Assembly (NCBI GenBank): GCA_028622995.1
Contig: JAJQJQ010000004.1
Span: 9,920,001-9,984,000, forward strand
Reading direction: 5' to 3'
DNA length: 64,000 nt
DNA from: Panagrolaimus kolymaensis
Taxonomy: Eukaryota > Nematoda > Chromadorea > Rhabditida > Panagrolaimidae
The translations under genes were made by a program, and so were the position numbers. Positions within the stretch are counted from its first letter, which is position 1. Every line of letters starts with the position of its first letter. Of this stretch, positions 25,113-36,206 are shown in pieces. The notes beneath the pieces are model-generated. The model saw only the letters and a program-made list of their open reading frames with translations, was not told the origin of the DNA and made no database searches.

Positions 25113-27863
25113 TCATTGCTTTGAACCTTCACGAGATGAAGTTCGTCGAGCACGTATTTCACTTGGAAACTAAAAAACGATAAACCAATGTTATTGGAAG
25201 AAGCATGGATAATTTTAAATGAAAAAAAAATGTTTTTAACATACTCGAATACTTAAAGCAGTATCCTCTAATAAATCTCGGGATTCTTGAAGAATTTTTA
25301 ATGCAGCTTCAATTTCGCTATCTTTTCGACGAGTTGCTGCTGCATCTTCTTGTTGCTGTTGTTGCTGTTGCTGGGTGCCGCTGAAGGTGGTTGTATTGTT
25401 ACTAAAATTTTGTAATTTATGTTATTACTTTTTCTTCTTCTTCGGATTCTTAAACCTTATCAAGCAAGCTTTAGCAAAAATAATTACCTTTGTTTTTGTT
25501 GTTTGATTGGAGTTTGAATGAGTTCGTCAAAGCCATCAACCTTTCTTATTTCAATATTTCTATTATGTCCACCTTCAATTACAACATGATAAGGATCTAA
25601 TTGTTTGATGCAAGTAGCTTTCATAATTTCTCCACTTTTTAATGGATCTGCTAAAACTGCAACAGCATGAATAAATCGTGGACGAATTTTTAAATATTCC
25701 AATGAATTTATATTTGCATCATTTATAAATGCATCCAATGATTGCTTGAATGCTTCCACTTCCATTTCTGTTACTTTCCTATAAAAATGATAATATAAGG
25801 GTAATTTATGCTGCAGATTTATATATGATATTTGTTAATTTTTTTTCACTAAATGCGAGGCGTTAAAGTTGGTATTTTTTAAAAGCTTTTATCGCAAATA
25901 AGAAAATTCCTATTCGAATCCTTTTCCTTTTTTTGAGCGAGATTTTTAGACTAAATTTTTTAGCAATTGAGAAATTTGTGTTTTCCGCGGCAAATTCTTT
26001 ATTTAGTTTTTTTTTATCAGTTTTTTTCTCTCACAAAATCGAGCTTCAAAAAGTAAATCTTTAAATACAATTTTTTTTTCACGAGCAATCAACCACACTC
26101 TTTTTCGATCATACATTTTTCAATTTTAGAATTGTTAAATAAATTTTTGAAGCAAATTGTGGAAGAAATTTCAGTTAAAAAGCAAGCGAGCTAAAAATAA
26201 AATATCTTTTTTTTATCATTTCTGAATTAAGAGCTACCAAATTGAAAGAATCCTTTATCCATTTTTCAATACAGTTAAACTTCGACTAATAATATTAAAA
26301 TTATGGATTCAACAGTTTTAAGCCCCAATATTTTAAAAATGCTTTTTTTAAAAAGGGTTACATTTTTTGATAGCCAAAAATATTGATTTATGTAAGTAAG
26401 TTAAAATCAAAATTAAACACAATTACATAAAATATCAAAACAATAAGCACACAGAAGAAGAAAAAAAGAAGAAAGAATTGAAGAATGATTAACACAACAA
26501 CAAAAAAATTTATTTTTTGTTGTACAGGAGCCCAATTTTTTTTTCTTTCGATAAAAAAATAAGCAGTAGCAAAAAAAGCATAAAAAAAAGTAAAGAAAAG
26601 AAGAAAAAATTTGATGGAAGTGATTGTTGCTGCTTCTTTTTTTTTTGCAATTTTTTTCGAAGGTGGACAAAAACAACCACGCCGCGTAAAAAAAAAATAC
26701 AAGTAAGTAAGCTAGCAGGTAGACGAAGAAGACAACTCGATTATCAAAAATGCAAACAATGGCTTTAACTTTCTTTTTTTTTATTGAATAAATTTCTTTT
26801 TTGTAAATTTCGCTATTGTTGCGTTAGTTTTGCAAAAAAAGGAAAGCTTTACAGTTTTAAAAATTATTGAAATATTAAAGTTTAAAAACTTTGTATCAAC
26901 TGAAAAAAAATCTGTTCAGTTTAAAATCCGTGGAATACATTCAACAGTTTTAAAGTAACAAATCCCAATAATGGTTAACAGTTAAAAAAAGAATTATAAA
27001 AAAATAATTTTGGGTCATATTTAATTTTTTTAGTTGTGGAATCAATTGTGCAGTTTTTAATTTTCTGTCGATAAAAAAAGTATGGACAGTTTTTTTAAAC
27101 AAAAAGTGGTGTGACAATTTTAATATTGAGGAAATAAGGAATGAAATCTGGAATCACCTTTACTAGGAATTTATGACAGTTTTCAAATACACCTTTTGCT
27201 ATTTTTTATTTGATTATAAATGCCCAAGAAATTTAAAAACTCTTAACACAGTTTAACCAAAAATATTTGAACAAAAAGCCAAATATATTTTTTATTCTGA
27301 ATGCAGTTTAATTTAAAAAAAATTATTAATTAAAACATCTTACCTTTGAAATAAAAATAATAAACCCCAGAAAAAAAAAACGCTTTACTTCTTCAACCCA
27401 AGAAAATAAATAATAAAGCTTCGGTTGCAAATTTTATTTTTTTCTCCAAATAGCAAATGGTACGATTGCTTGCTTGCATACAAAAATGCTTTTCATTCAT
27501 TTTTTTTCTATTTTTATTTTTTTTTCTTTCTCCTTTGATTCATTTTTTAGTTTATACACATTTTTTTTACATCCTTGCCCGAAAAAAAAATTATTTACTC
27601 ACCGAATGGTGGAATCATTAAAAAATCGAAATTGTGGCATCGTCGTCGAAAAAGAATCATGAATCATATTTTTTGCTGCCGCGGTTGTTGTTGTTGTTGC
27701 TGAAGCAGCAGCGGCGGCATTTGAAGCAAATAAACGGGGCTGCTGCTGTAGCTGCTGGGTTGGCTGTGGTGGTTGTTGTTGTTCAAAACTTCGACGTTGT
27801 TTATTATTATTAAATCGCGAAGAATTGGATGAAAATGCAGCATATCGCTGCTCGGATGGAAAA
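25113..27863 (-). CDS. Gln/Ala-rich protein of unknown family, 5' end unresolved
   Basis: Four exons are supported on the minus strand: 27603 to about 27863, 25488-25778, 25245-25401 and 25113-25169 (stop). All junction phases agree. The first visible exon encodes Gln-, Asn- and Ala-rich low-complexity sequence (QQQPPQPTQQLQQQP, then NAAAAASATTTTTAAA). The second encodes a compact conserved-looking region (VEAFKQSLDAFINDANINSL, then KATCIKQLDPYHVVIEGGHN). The third has a QQQQQQQ run followed by a coiled-coil-like helix (DSEIEAALKILQESRDLLED). The end is Arg/Ser-rich (RARRTSSREGSKQ). This suggests a nuclear or RNA-associated regulator, but that is only composition. The 5' exon boundary is uncertain: the only nearby acceptor is AAG at about 27864-27866, and I did not find a start codon exon with matching phase. 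Intron 1 (25779-27602) is 1.8 kb and carries CAGTT motifs. Confidence 0.55.
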
Positions 27864-27866
27864 CTT

Positions 27867-30800
27867 AATGGTGGAATTTTGTTTGATTGAATAATGATTG
27901 GTGAAAAAATTTAGGGAATTTGATGCAGTTTAAAAAAGTATTAACAAGCGTTGAATTCGTAAAATCAGTTTTAAAGAAATATTTAAAAGTTTTCCCTGAA
28001 ATCCAGACATTATTAAAATTTAATACCATGAATAATATCAAGATGCAAAAAAGCAGTTTAAAAAAAATCGCGCAAAAGAAAGCCTTCCATTTTTTTCATT
28101 TTACTTGTGATTTGGTTAAATAAGAGTTATTCGATCCAAAAAAAATTGAGACTTTAAAACTAAGTTTTTGTTGTGTCAGTTTATATCAAAACAAATTAAG
28201 GAATAACCAATGGGATTCGCCATAATAAAAAAAACGCGCAGTTTACCAAATTTATGAAGAAAAATTAAAAAGTTTTGTATCGGAAAAATTCTTTAAAAGT
28301 TAAAAATATTAGCAAAAGATTGCTTATTAAAAGGAGACATCGAGTTTTTTAAAAAAATAAAAAAGATCAAGGGTATTATTTATCTGCCTAAAATAACGGA
28401 ACGCAGTTACTAAAATTATTAATATAAAAAAATCGAAGGTTTGAACCAACAAAAAAAAACGTCACAGTTTAAAATTTTAATATATATTATTTATTCAAGA
28501 CCGAGAAAAGCGGCCAGTTTATTTATTTATAACGAGAAAGAAAAAATTAAAAGGTTATTACTACAGTAACAAAACAATTCGCAGTTAACAAAAGTTTAGA
28601 AATAAAAAATAAATTGTTTTGAACTCAAAAATAATAGAAATTTTAAACAGTTTAAAAGTTTAATATATAAATAAACTTTATTCGCCAAAATTTTTAAGTT
28701 GTTACCTATTTTTTGTTTTCCCACCAATATTTAGTTAATAAACAAATATTTTTAAGTAAACGAAAAAACAAAAGAAAGAAAATTAAAGATCAAATAAATA
28801 TGCTTTACTTTGCTTTGGTAAGTATCAAAGTAATGTATCAACAAAACAAAACAAAAAAAACCTTTTGGAATTTATTTCCCTGACACTTTTCCTCTTCTTC
28901 TTTCTAAACTTACTTACACTTTTTAAATACACGAGCGCAAGAAAAAAGAAAAAAGAAGGAAAATTAGGCGCGGTTTTTTAATTTAAAGAAAGAATGAAAA
29001 ATAAAATAAAAATCAATTCAATTCATAAAAAAAGTAATGAGCATAAATAAAATAAAACAAATGGAACGTAACACATTAAAACAAATTTTATAAATAAAAA
29101 ATTAGTTATAATTTATAAGTTTTTTTATGTATGTATTTATTAGAAAAATATTTATGAATGCAAGTTTTTGGAAAGGGTGCAATTTAAAATTTCAAAAAAT
29201 AAATATAAATATCACAGCTGCAGTTTTTTGGTGATTATTTAAAACAAAAGGAAAGATGAAAAACTTTAAATAAAGGAGAAATTATATTTTCCAGTTTTGA
29301 AAAATTTGTGGATTTCAAAAAAAAAATTTGTTTACTAAACATAGCCTCCTATACCTTGAAAGAATCAGTTTAAAAGAAAGGTCACAAAATTAGTAACACT
29401 TTTCCCTCAAATTAAAAATGTATCCGTTTTCCAAATACATTATTCTGGGTTCGAGAATAAAGTTTACAAAAAAAAACCGTGTAAAAAAGTTTCAAAAAAA
29501 TAAAAATTTAGTAACAATTTATTTTCGTACAAATGTACGCATTTTTAAAAACGTGATAAAAAGAATTATTTTATTTGAAGGATTGCGCCACTTTTTTTTT
29601 AAATATTTTATTTTAAAAACAAAATCAAAAAAAATCCCATTCGTTTTCCGTTAGAGTAGCGGATGGATGGATCTCTCTCACATCCGATTTTGTGTTGCTC
29701 ATCTTCTTCTTCTTCCCTGCAGCGGCAGTTTAGTAGTAGTCCGAGAGAAAATAACAGAAAAATTTAGATAGATACAAAAAAAGTTATTCATGCGAATTGG
29801 AGACATCCCGCTTTGTTGTTGTTGGTTGGATTGGGGCGATGAGATGAGAATAAATTTATTTTATTTTTAGGATAGAAAAACGGAAGAAAAGAAGATGCAA
29901 CAAACAACAAGTTTATTTTATTCCAACACCATTTTTTTTTTGTTATAATAAAAATCAAATCATTATTTTATTATATTTATATCCCATCTTTTTTTTTTAC
30001 GTACATGTTTTCTTTACTAATTTATGATAGAAAAAGAAAAAAAAATTGATGAGGATAAAGAGACATAATGGAATTTTGGATTAGAGACATTTTTTTAGTG
30101 CACTGCTGCTTCATAGTTATTTGACATTGGCTTTGATTAAACAAATTTTCTTGGACTTATATTAATCCAGTTAAAAAATAACGCAGAAAAAAATTAAAAA
30201 AAAACAATGGTAGTATCGTCGTCAATTGCCAATAGCAAAAAAAAAAATAAAATAATAAACAAGTAGCTTCAGCTGATTTGATGATGTCAAAGAAAAAAGT
30301 TTGGTGTCTCTTTGCTTCGTTACTAAAATTTATTCAACTTTGAACGGGGAAGTTTTGATTCGTGGATTAAGTGCAGCCTTTTAATTAAATAGCAAAGTTG
30401 TATCTCCAATTTAGTGTTTTTCTTTTATATAAAAATATTGCCATCATAATTTGTTTTTTATAAACATTGGAAAAAAGTCAAAGAATGCATTTGATTACGG
30501 TAAAAAAAAATACGTCGCTTTTATTTGCACCACAAACATGAAAGTTTCTTTTGTACAGAATTACTTAGATGCTACTAATGTTATAAATAACTCCTGTTCA
30601 ATCTAATTTATCGAGAAAAAAAAGTTAATAAAGAAAGTTTTTAGAAAACGAAAAACCCATCAAAAATAAAGTTTTTTCCATCGATTTTATTTTTGTTGAG
30701 TGTCCCGCATTTTTTTGGCAAAATATTCTTTTCCTTTTTTTGTTACAGCTTCCACGATTTTTGGTTGTTTGATGTTTCAATGAAATTCGATTGTTTGTTG

Positions 30801-30938
30801 CTGTTGAAATTGCGTGAAAAAATTATTTCTTCTTCGATCGTGTTTCATCGTTTTTCTAATTAATACCTTCCATTTTCAGAAGCTTTATTAGCTCATATCA
30901 ATGATCTTGCTTTCAACCAACAGTCAACAAATATCATC
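27867..30938. other. gene-poor region, CAGTT-rich to about 29.75 kb
   Basis: I could not support a gene here. The left two thirds carry + strand CAGTT at intervals (near 27925, 27967, 28054, 28177, 28240, 28404, 28465, 28515, 28581, 28649, 29222, 29292, 29368 and 29728). A short minus-strand start-like exon (MSNTKSD at about 29697, donor GTGAGA) could belong to the gene at 25-28 kb, but its phase does not match the visible exon. The last 200 bases hold a CATTTTCAG acceptor about 60 bases before the EIF1AD start. Confidence 0.45.
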
Positions 30939-31502
30939 ATGTCTCGCGCAACGAAGAAACGATTTGTTATGAAAGAACTTGATACAGAATTATTTCTACC
31001 AGAAGCCTATCAACTAATAGCTCAAACCCTTGCATCTCGTGGAAACAACCTGCATGAAGTTATGGATGAACATGGAAATCAATATCTTGTTTCTATGCCT
31101 ATGAAATTTCGGAACACTGTATGGTTACGACGTGGACAATTTGTGCTTATTGAGCCTATCGAAGAAGGTGACAAAGTGAAAGCAGAAATAGTGAATATTA
31201 TGGATTCAGAAAGTGTACTGTATATTGATGAAAATGGACAATGGCCTCAAAGATTTGCTGACGATGCTGAGAAATTGAAACGAGCAACGAAAACTGGAAT
31301 GGAAATTAATGGTGGAATCGATGCTGATATGCTTCCATCAAGTGAATCAGAAACAGAAGATGAAGAAAATGAAGATGCTGCAAGTGAAGTTGATGCTGTT
31401 ATAGAAGGTGCAAGCGAAAATGGCGGAGCAGAAAGCGATGAAGAGAATGTTGCTGCTGTTACAAAAACTTACAATCCAAATCGTCGAAATGGTCCTGAAT
31501 GA
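30939..31502 (+). CDS. eif1ad: eIF1A domain-containing protein EIF1AD
   Basis: A single-exon gene of 187 residues. The first 100 residues form an S1-like OB fold of the eIF1A type. Signature segments are MSRATKKRFVMKE, GNNLHEVMDEHGNQYLVSMP, VWLRRGQFVLIEPIEEGDKVKAEI and WPQRFADDAEKL, which line up with EIF1AD in order and spacing. The C-terminal third is acidic and Ser-rich (SSESETEDEENED), then ends with a short basic tail (NPNRRNG). Family knowledge: EIF1AD is a nuclear/cytoplasmic factor of late 40S subunit maturation, distinct from translation factor eIF1A by its tail. The start is the first ATG after the CATTTTCAG acceptor near 30880. A poly(A) signal is at 31609. It is intronless, unlike most neighbours. 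Confidence 0.9.
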   Translation: MSRATKKRFVMKELDTELFLPEAYQLIAQTLASRGNNLHEVMDEHGNQYLVSMPMKFRNTVWLRRGQFVLIEPIEEGDKVKAEIVNIMDSESVLYIDENGQWPQRFADDAEKLKRATKTGMEINGGIDADMLPSSESETEDEENEDAASEVDAVIEGASENGGAESDEENVAAVTKTYNPNRRNGPE

Positions 31503-31608
31503 ATAATGAATCTTCAATAATGTTTATTTTGTTAAGTTTGCTTTACAAAGTTTTATATTCTTGTTATTATTGTACTTTCACTTGTTTATTTATGTTTTAT
31601 TTAGTTTC

Positions 31609-31614
31609 AATAAA
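31609..31614 (+). terminator. poly(A) signal AATAAA of EIF1AD
   Basis: AATAAA in the context TTTCAATAAAGTTGTTTTG, 107 bases after the stop. Confidence 0.6.
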
Positions 31615-32390
31615 GTTGTTTTGACTTATTTTGTGTTATGAAATTATATTGAAGTTATTACTTTAAACATACTTATTATTTACTTGCTTGTTTTGTATCA
31701 TCACATATGTATGTAAAGTTTATGTAACTCTACGCTTTCACAAAGATGTGTTATTTTTCCTTATTTCTTCGTTGATACTTTTGATACCAATGATATGGAT
31801 TTATGGATAGCTTTCATTGCTGAAGCCTCGGGAAATGTTCAGAGTGTTATTAAATGCAACAGCCAATGCTTTATCTTTTTATCATCTAAATTTTGATTCA
31901 TTTCATTTTTTATTGCGCATTTAGTTTCCGTTACCTTCACTCTTTTCTTTCTTATTTTTTGTTGTCGATTTCGCCTATTGTTATAACAAGCATTTTTGAA
32001 CGCATTCTTTGATTTCCATTATGATACTTTGCTCTCATGCCTCGTTTTTTACGTGAGACATCAGTGATTGTTCTATCGCTCCTCGTTTGTGTTGTCGCGT
32101 GCACACAAATATGGTGATTGTGAACATACTTTAAAAAAAGCCACAGCCATCTGATATGTCATTGTTTCTTTTTCTTTCCCATTTTATAATCGATTCATAT
32201 TTTTCAATATTTTTTGTCGCTTTGCTTTGATCGCTATTTTTAATCTGCTGGTTTTTTCCAACATTCATTTCTGATCTTGCTGCGTGTTTTTGACTTCTTT
32301 GTTTGTATGAAAATTGAAGATTAACTTTTTTTGCTTTGTTTTCAGATCGATCTATTAACCTTTTCTTCTGTTATTTTACTCAATTCAATC
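31615..32390. other. intergenic region upstream of CHP copy 1
   Basis: No gene is seen. The stretch is T-rich and ends at a TTTTCAG acceptor near 32345, 46 bases before the CHP start. Confidence 0.5.
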
Positions 32391-33236
32391 ATGGGAAATA
32401 TGCAAGCTTCGTTGATGCTTCAAAAAGAAGAAATTGATGAAATTTCAAAAGAAACTGGATGTAAGTTTTATCTCTTTTATGATGGATCAAAGTTGCTTTA
32501 TGGAATCCAAAGAAATGTCTGGTTTTGATTATGCTTTATTACATGGATTTTGTGCTGTTATTTTCTTTCCTTGCATATTCTTTTGTAATTACTTCTTCTA
32601 CCATCAACTTCTTTTTCAGTTTCTAAGAATCAAATCGTACGACTATATTCTCGCTTCTTATCATTGGACAAACAAGGACGTGGTTACCTCGATCGAGAAG
32701 ATTTACTTAGAATTCCTGAACTTGCAATCAATCCGCTGGGTGATAGAATAGTTGATGCTTTCTTTACTGGTGAAAAATATTCTGATAGCAACAACCGAAT
32801 GAACTTCCGCCAATTTATCAATGTCTTGGCTCATTTTCGTCCAATCAACAAAAGAAAGGAAAATATCGTCAACAGCCGTGAATCGAAACTGCGATGTTAG
32901 TTTTAGTTTTTTTCTTTGTTAAAAGTTGCTAATGATGGAAGTTTTTAGTTGCTTTCTCAATGTATGATTTGAATAAGAATAATTACATCACCAAAGAAGA
33001 ATTCAAAGTGAGTTTCGATTTTCATCTTTATAATGGCTTTATTATTTTGCTTTTAGTTTATCCTAAACATGATGGTTGGATCAAATATCACAGCTGAGCA
33101 ATTGGATCATATCGCTGAACGAACTATTTCTGAAGCTGATGTCGATAAAGATGGAAAAATATCATTTGAAGAATTCTGCAAAGCTATGGAGCGAACAGAT
33201 ATTGATCAAAAGATGTCGATTCGATTCCTCAACTAA
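32391..33236 (+). CDS. calcineurin B homologous protein (CHP1/PBO-1 type), copy 1
   Basis: Four exons (32391-32460, 32620-32895, 32949-33007, 33057-33236) join in phase to 194 residues. The protein starts MGNMQAS, a myristoylation signal, and then follows CHP1 closely: EIDEISKETGFSKNQIVRLY, RIPELAINPLGDRI, AHFRPINK, and the diagnostic end QKMSIRFLN. The first two EF hands are degenerate. The third (DLNKNNYITKEE) and fourth (DVDKDGKISFEE) keep calcium-binding loops. CHP1 is a calcium-responsive partner of Na+/H+ exchangers and other membrane proteins; C. elegans PBO-1 has this role in gut proton signalling. The exon structure, including every intron phase, is the same as in copy 2 at 42804. 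Confidence 0.93.
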
Positions 33237-33533
33237 CAAGTTATAATGATGTTATGTATTCATGAATATTATTATTCGCTAATATGTTTTTATATTGTAT
33301 TCGCTAATTGTAAAGCTTTGTAATGTATTAGATTTCTATGTATAATATTGTATTATTTTAAACTGTGTGTATTTTTCTTTGATAAAATCATATATTACTT
33401 TTTCGACATTTCTGGTTGCAGAGTTACAAAAAGGCAATGATAAAAAGTGGTTTATTTTGCAAAAATTAAAGATGAATCAAAAAAATATTATGCAAATTGG
33501 AACAAAGAAAGAATATTTACACGTAGTTTTCAT

Positions 33534-34476
33534 TCATTGAGTTGCATTGTTAAAAGCTTGTTGCAATTGTGAACGAATTTCTTGTTGCACAACTTCACGA
33601 ATTTGAGCCAAACTTTTATTGACTTCTTCTCTAACAACACTTGCAACAAGTTCACGGATTTCAAGCCTCAATTCATCACACGCTTCAGGCTCGTGACTAA
33701 AAAAATTAACTTTAAATAAAACTAAAGGTAAAAGAAAATAGCTAACATCCGTTCATATCTTTCAACCGTGGGTTTTGGTTCACATTCTCGAAGATGTTTG
33801 GCAGCCATAAAGCTTTCTTTTCCATCGGATTCGAATTTGATTGCCGCATCGAATTCACGCCGCTTTCGAATCTTTTCGCAACCCATACAATAAAATCCAT
33901 AAAGTTCATGGCCATCTTGATTCTTGGATTTTGTGTAATAAGCATATTCATAACCTTGATTGCCTCCATCATCATCCGTTAAAATCCATAATCGTTGTGG
34001 AGTACCTTTGATCTGATGCTTCTTATAAGTGCATCGAAAAGCTGGAATTCTTTCAAATCCGCTTGTAACCTTTCTGGATGGGGTTGTTGCAGGTGGTCGT
34101 CCTCGATTAGCGGCATATGGGGATTCTTCTCGTGAAGTGGATGGTTGAGATCTGAAGTAAATCGATAAATATGAAACTAGAGCAACAAAAATTTTTTACG
34201 TTGAAAAGGTTTTCAATGAACCATTTTCAGGTTGGATGTTGTTAACAGCGCTTTCAGTTAAACTTGAAATTGAAAACAATCTAAAAGTTTAAATTTAAGA
34301 ATCGTAGCAGCCGTTAACTAAGCTTACGGAAAATCAAGTACTGGTTGAGGATTAGTACTTTTTCTTTTACGTGAGCCGCTGGGAGTTTTTGAAGAAGACA
34401 CCGATGATGATTGCTGCGGTTGTTGTTGAAGCATTTGAAATGGGCCGTTTTTATTTGGATTCCAAAAATATTCCAT
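33534..34476 (-). CDS. zinc-finger-like protein of unknown family
   Basis: Four exons on the minus strand: 34328-34476 (ATG), 34200-34280, 33747-34151 and 33534-33696 (stop), all in phase, 265 residues. The N-terminus MEYFWNPNKNGPFQM is followed by Gln/Ser-rich sequence and a basic stretch GSRKRKS that could be a nuclear localisation signal. The centre has a probable metal-binding module with GFYCMGCEK and, about 40 residues later, KHLREC. The aromatic spacing before it (LWILTDDDGGNQGYEYAYY) recalls FLYWCH/WRKY-GCM-type fingers, though the match is loose. The C-terminus is a helical coiled coil (ELRLEIRELVASVVREEVNK) likely to dimerise. A DNA-binding role is inferred only. A TTTTACAG acceptor lies just upstream of the ATG. 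The tail converges on the 3' end of CHP copy 1, 300 bases away. Confidence 0.65.
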
Positions 34477-36206
34477 TGCTGCTGCTGTAAAAAAAAAGTA
34501 ACTTGATTAACTAGAAATTCATGCTTATCAAACGATTAAATAAAGAAACACGCTTTTGATAAATAAAACATAAATGTGAAATGTTAAAGGCGATAAAGTT
34601 TTTTTATGTTGATGTAAAGTTTAATAAAGAATTATTTTTTATGAATATAAAAAAATTGATATCCATCGATTTCATTTTGCATTAAAACATAAAAAGCCAA
34701 AATAGCGGCTAAACTTTATGAAGAAAAAAAATTTAGAAGCTTCTGAATTAATTAAATATGAATGACATATTTTTTATTTTGATAAAGGCTTTGGTAATTT
34801 TAGGGAGTTTCTGCTCTTTTCAACTTCTCGAAATGAACATCATTGATTTCTTTAACTTTTTTTTATATTGAATAAAGAAAGTCATAAATTTTTTTCTTCA
34901 TAAACCGGAATGAAGGATATCAAACGATGAACTTTTCAAGTAAAGAAAAATAATTATTTATTGGAAACCAAAACAATTTTACAAACGAAATTTAGATGTT
35001 TTTTAAAAATCATTTTTTCTTAGTTCTTTGTTTTGGAACTTGCGTTATTTAATTTTTATTTTATGAATAAATAGATGCTTGATTGTTTTCTTCAAAAAGC
35101 AAGTTCATAAATGAAAGAATATCGTTTTTATTATTTCCTTAATTCAAAGCATTTTTGTTTAATTTTCTTTTTATCAAAGTCGTTTTTTATTTGACTAAAT
35201 AAATTTTGCTTGTAGGAAAGTAAAAATGATCGTTAATTTTTTTTGGGTAAATCTATTTCGAGATCATTTTCTTTCTCTTTTTTAAGAAAATTTTTTGCAA
35301 CAGCTATTTTTTAAACATTATTTTATTAAATATTCTCTTTGTTGATTTTGTCTTCTTTTTTCTTTTAAAAAAAAAAATACCTTTGCTACCTTTGCAAAAT
35401 TTCAAAAGTCCTTCAAAGTCAGTCTACTATTATTTTCTTTGTTTATTTATTGTTGACTTTTTTTTTTTGCATTTTTAAAATAGACCACTAAAAAGGTGAA
35501 AAAGAATGGATGGAGTTATGTGTAAAGAAATGAGAATTGAGAGGATAGGATGTTGTTTGTTGTTGGTTTTTATTTTTTGGGAAGAAGAAAAAAAAAGCGG
35601 GAAATGGATGAAGAAATGTTTCGATGGTTGTAGTTGGTTGCTGTTGACTATCTCGAAAAGACAAGCAGCAACAACAAAAAGGAAAAAAACGAAAATATAA
35701 AAAAGTTAAAAAGCTTGTTGCCACAAAAATAAAATTTTTCTTTTCTGTTTCTATTGATTTCCAAAAGACGAACGACGATATTAACACCGATATTTTAGAT
35801 AGACCAACCACATGAAAAAGAAGAAGGAAGGAAGGAGACTGACTGACTTGAAAAGGAAAAGTAACGAGAAAAAAAAATTGATTGATAAAATAAAAGTGAA
35901 AAGCAGCAGCAATTAAAGAAGAAAAAAAATGATGATGATCATTATGGGTAAGAGCAGCGGCCACAACAACCTTCAATTTTGATTAATTTTTGGTGTCTAT
36001 GATCTGTTGCTGAAGCTGCCTTCAAATAATAATCACTTTTTTTTGAGGTCTGCGCAATTTTGGAGAAATTTGTCTTTTTTTTTGGATGATTTATTAATTT
36101 ATTTGTTTTTTTCAAATAATTTTTATACGAGAAAAAACTGCGATATTTTTCTTTGTGTTACATATTTATTTATTTAATAATTAAAACTGGACTTTTCAAA
36201 AAAACA
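34477..36206. other. 1.7-kb gene-free AT-rich region
   Basis: I see no supported gene. The sequence is T- and A-rich with a purine-rich patch at 35480-35940. Polar motifs begin only near its right edge (AAACTG at about 36136 and 36184), marking the left border of the AACTG domain. Confidence 0.5.

Noticed and set aside
29440..29470. GGTTCGAGA as the T-arm of a tRNA
   Set aside because: No paired stems, acceptor end or D-arm could be built around it; the same holds for ATTCGAATCC near 25910.
29670..29700. MSNTKSD start exon as the missing first exon of the 25-28 kb gene
   Set aside because: It ends in phase 0, whereas the only visible acceptor of the next exon needs two carried bases.
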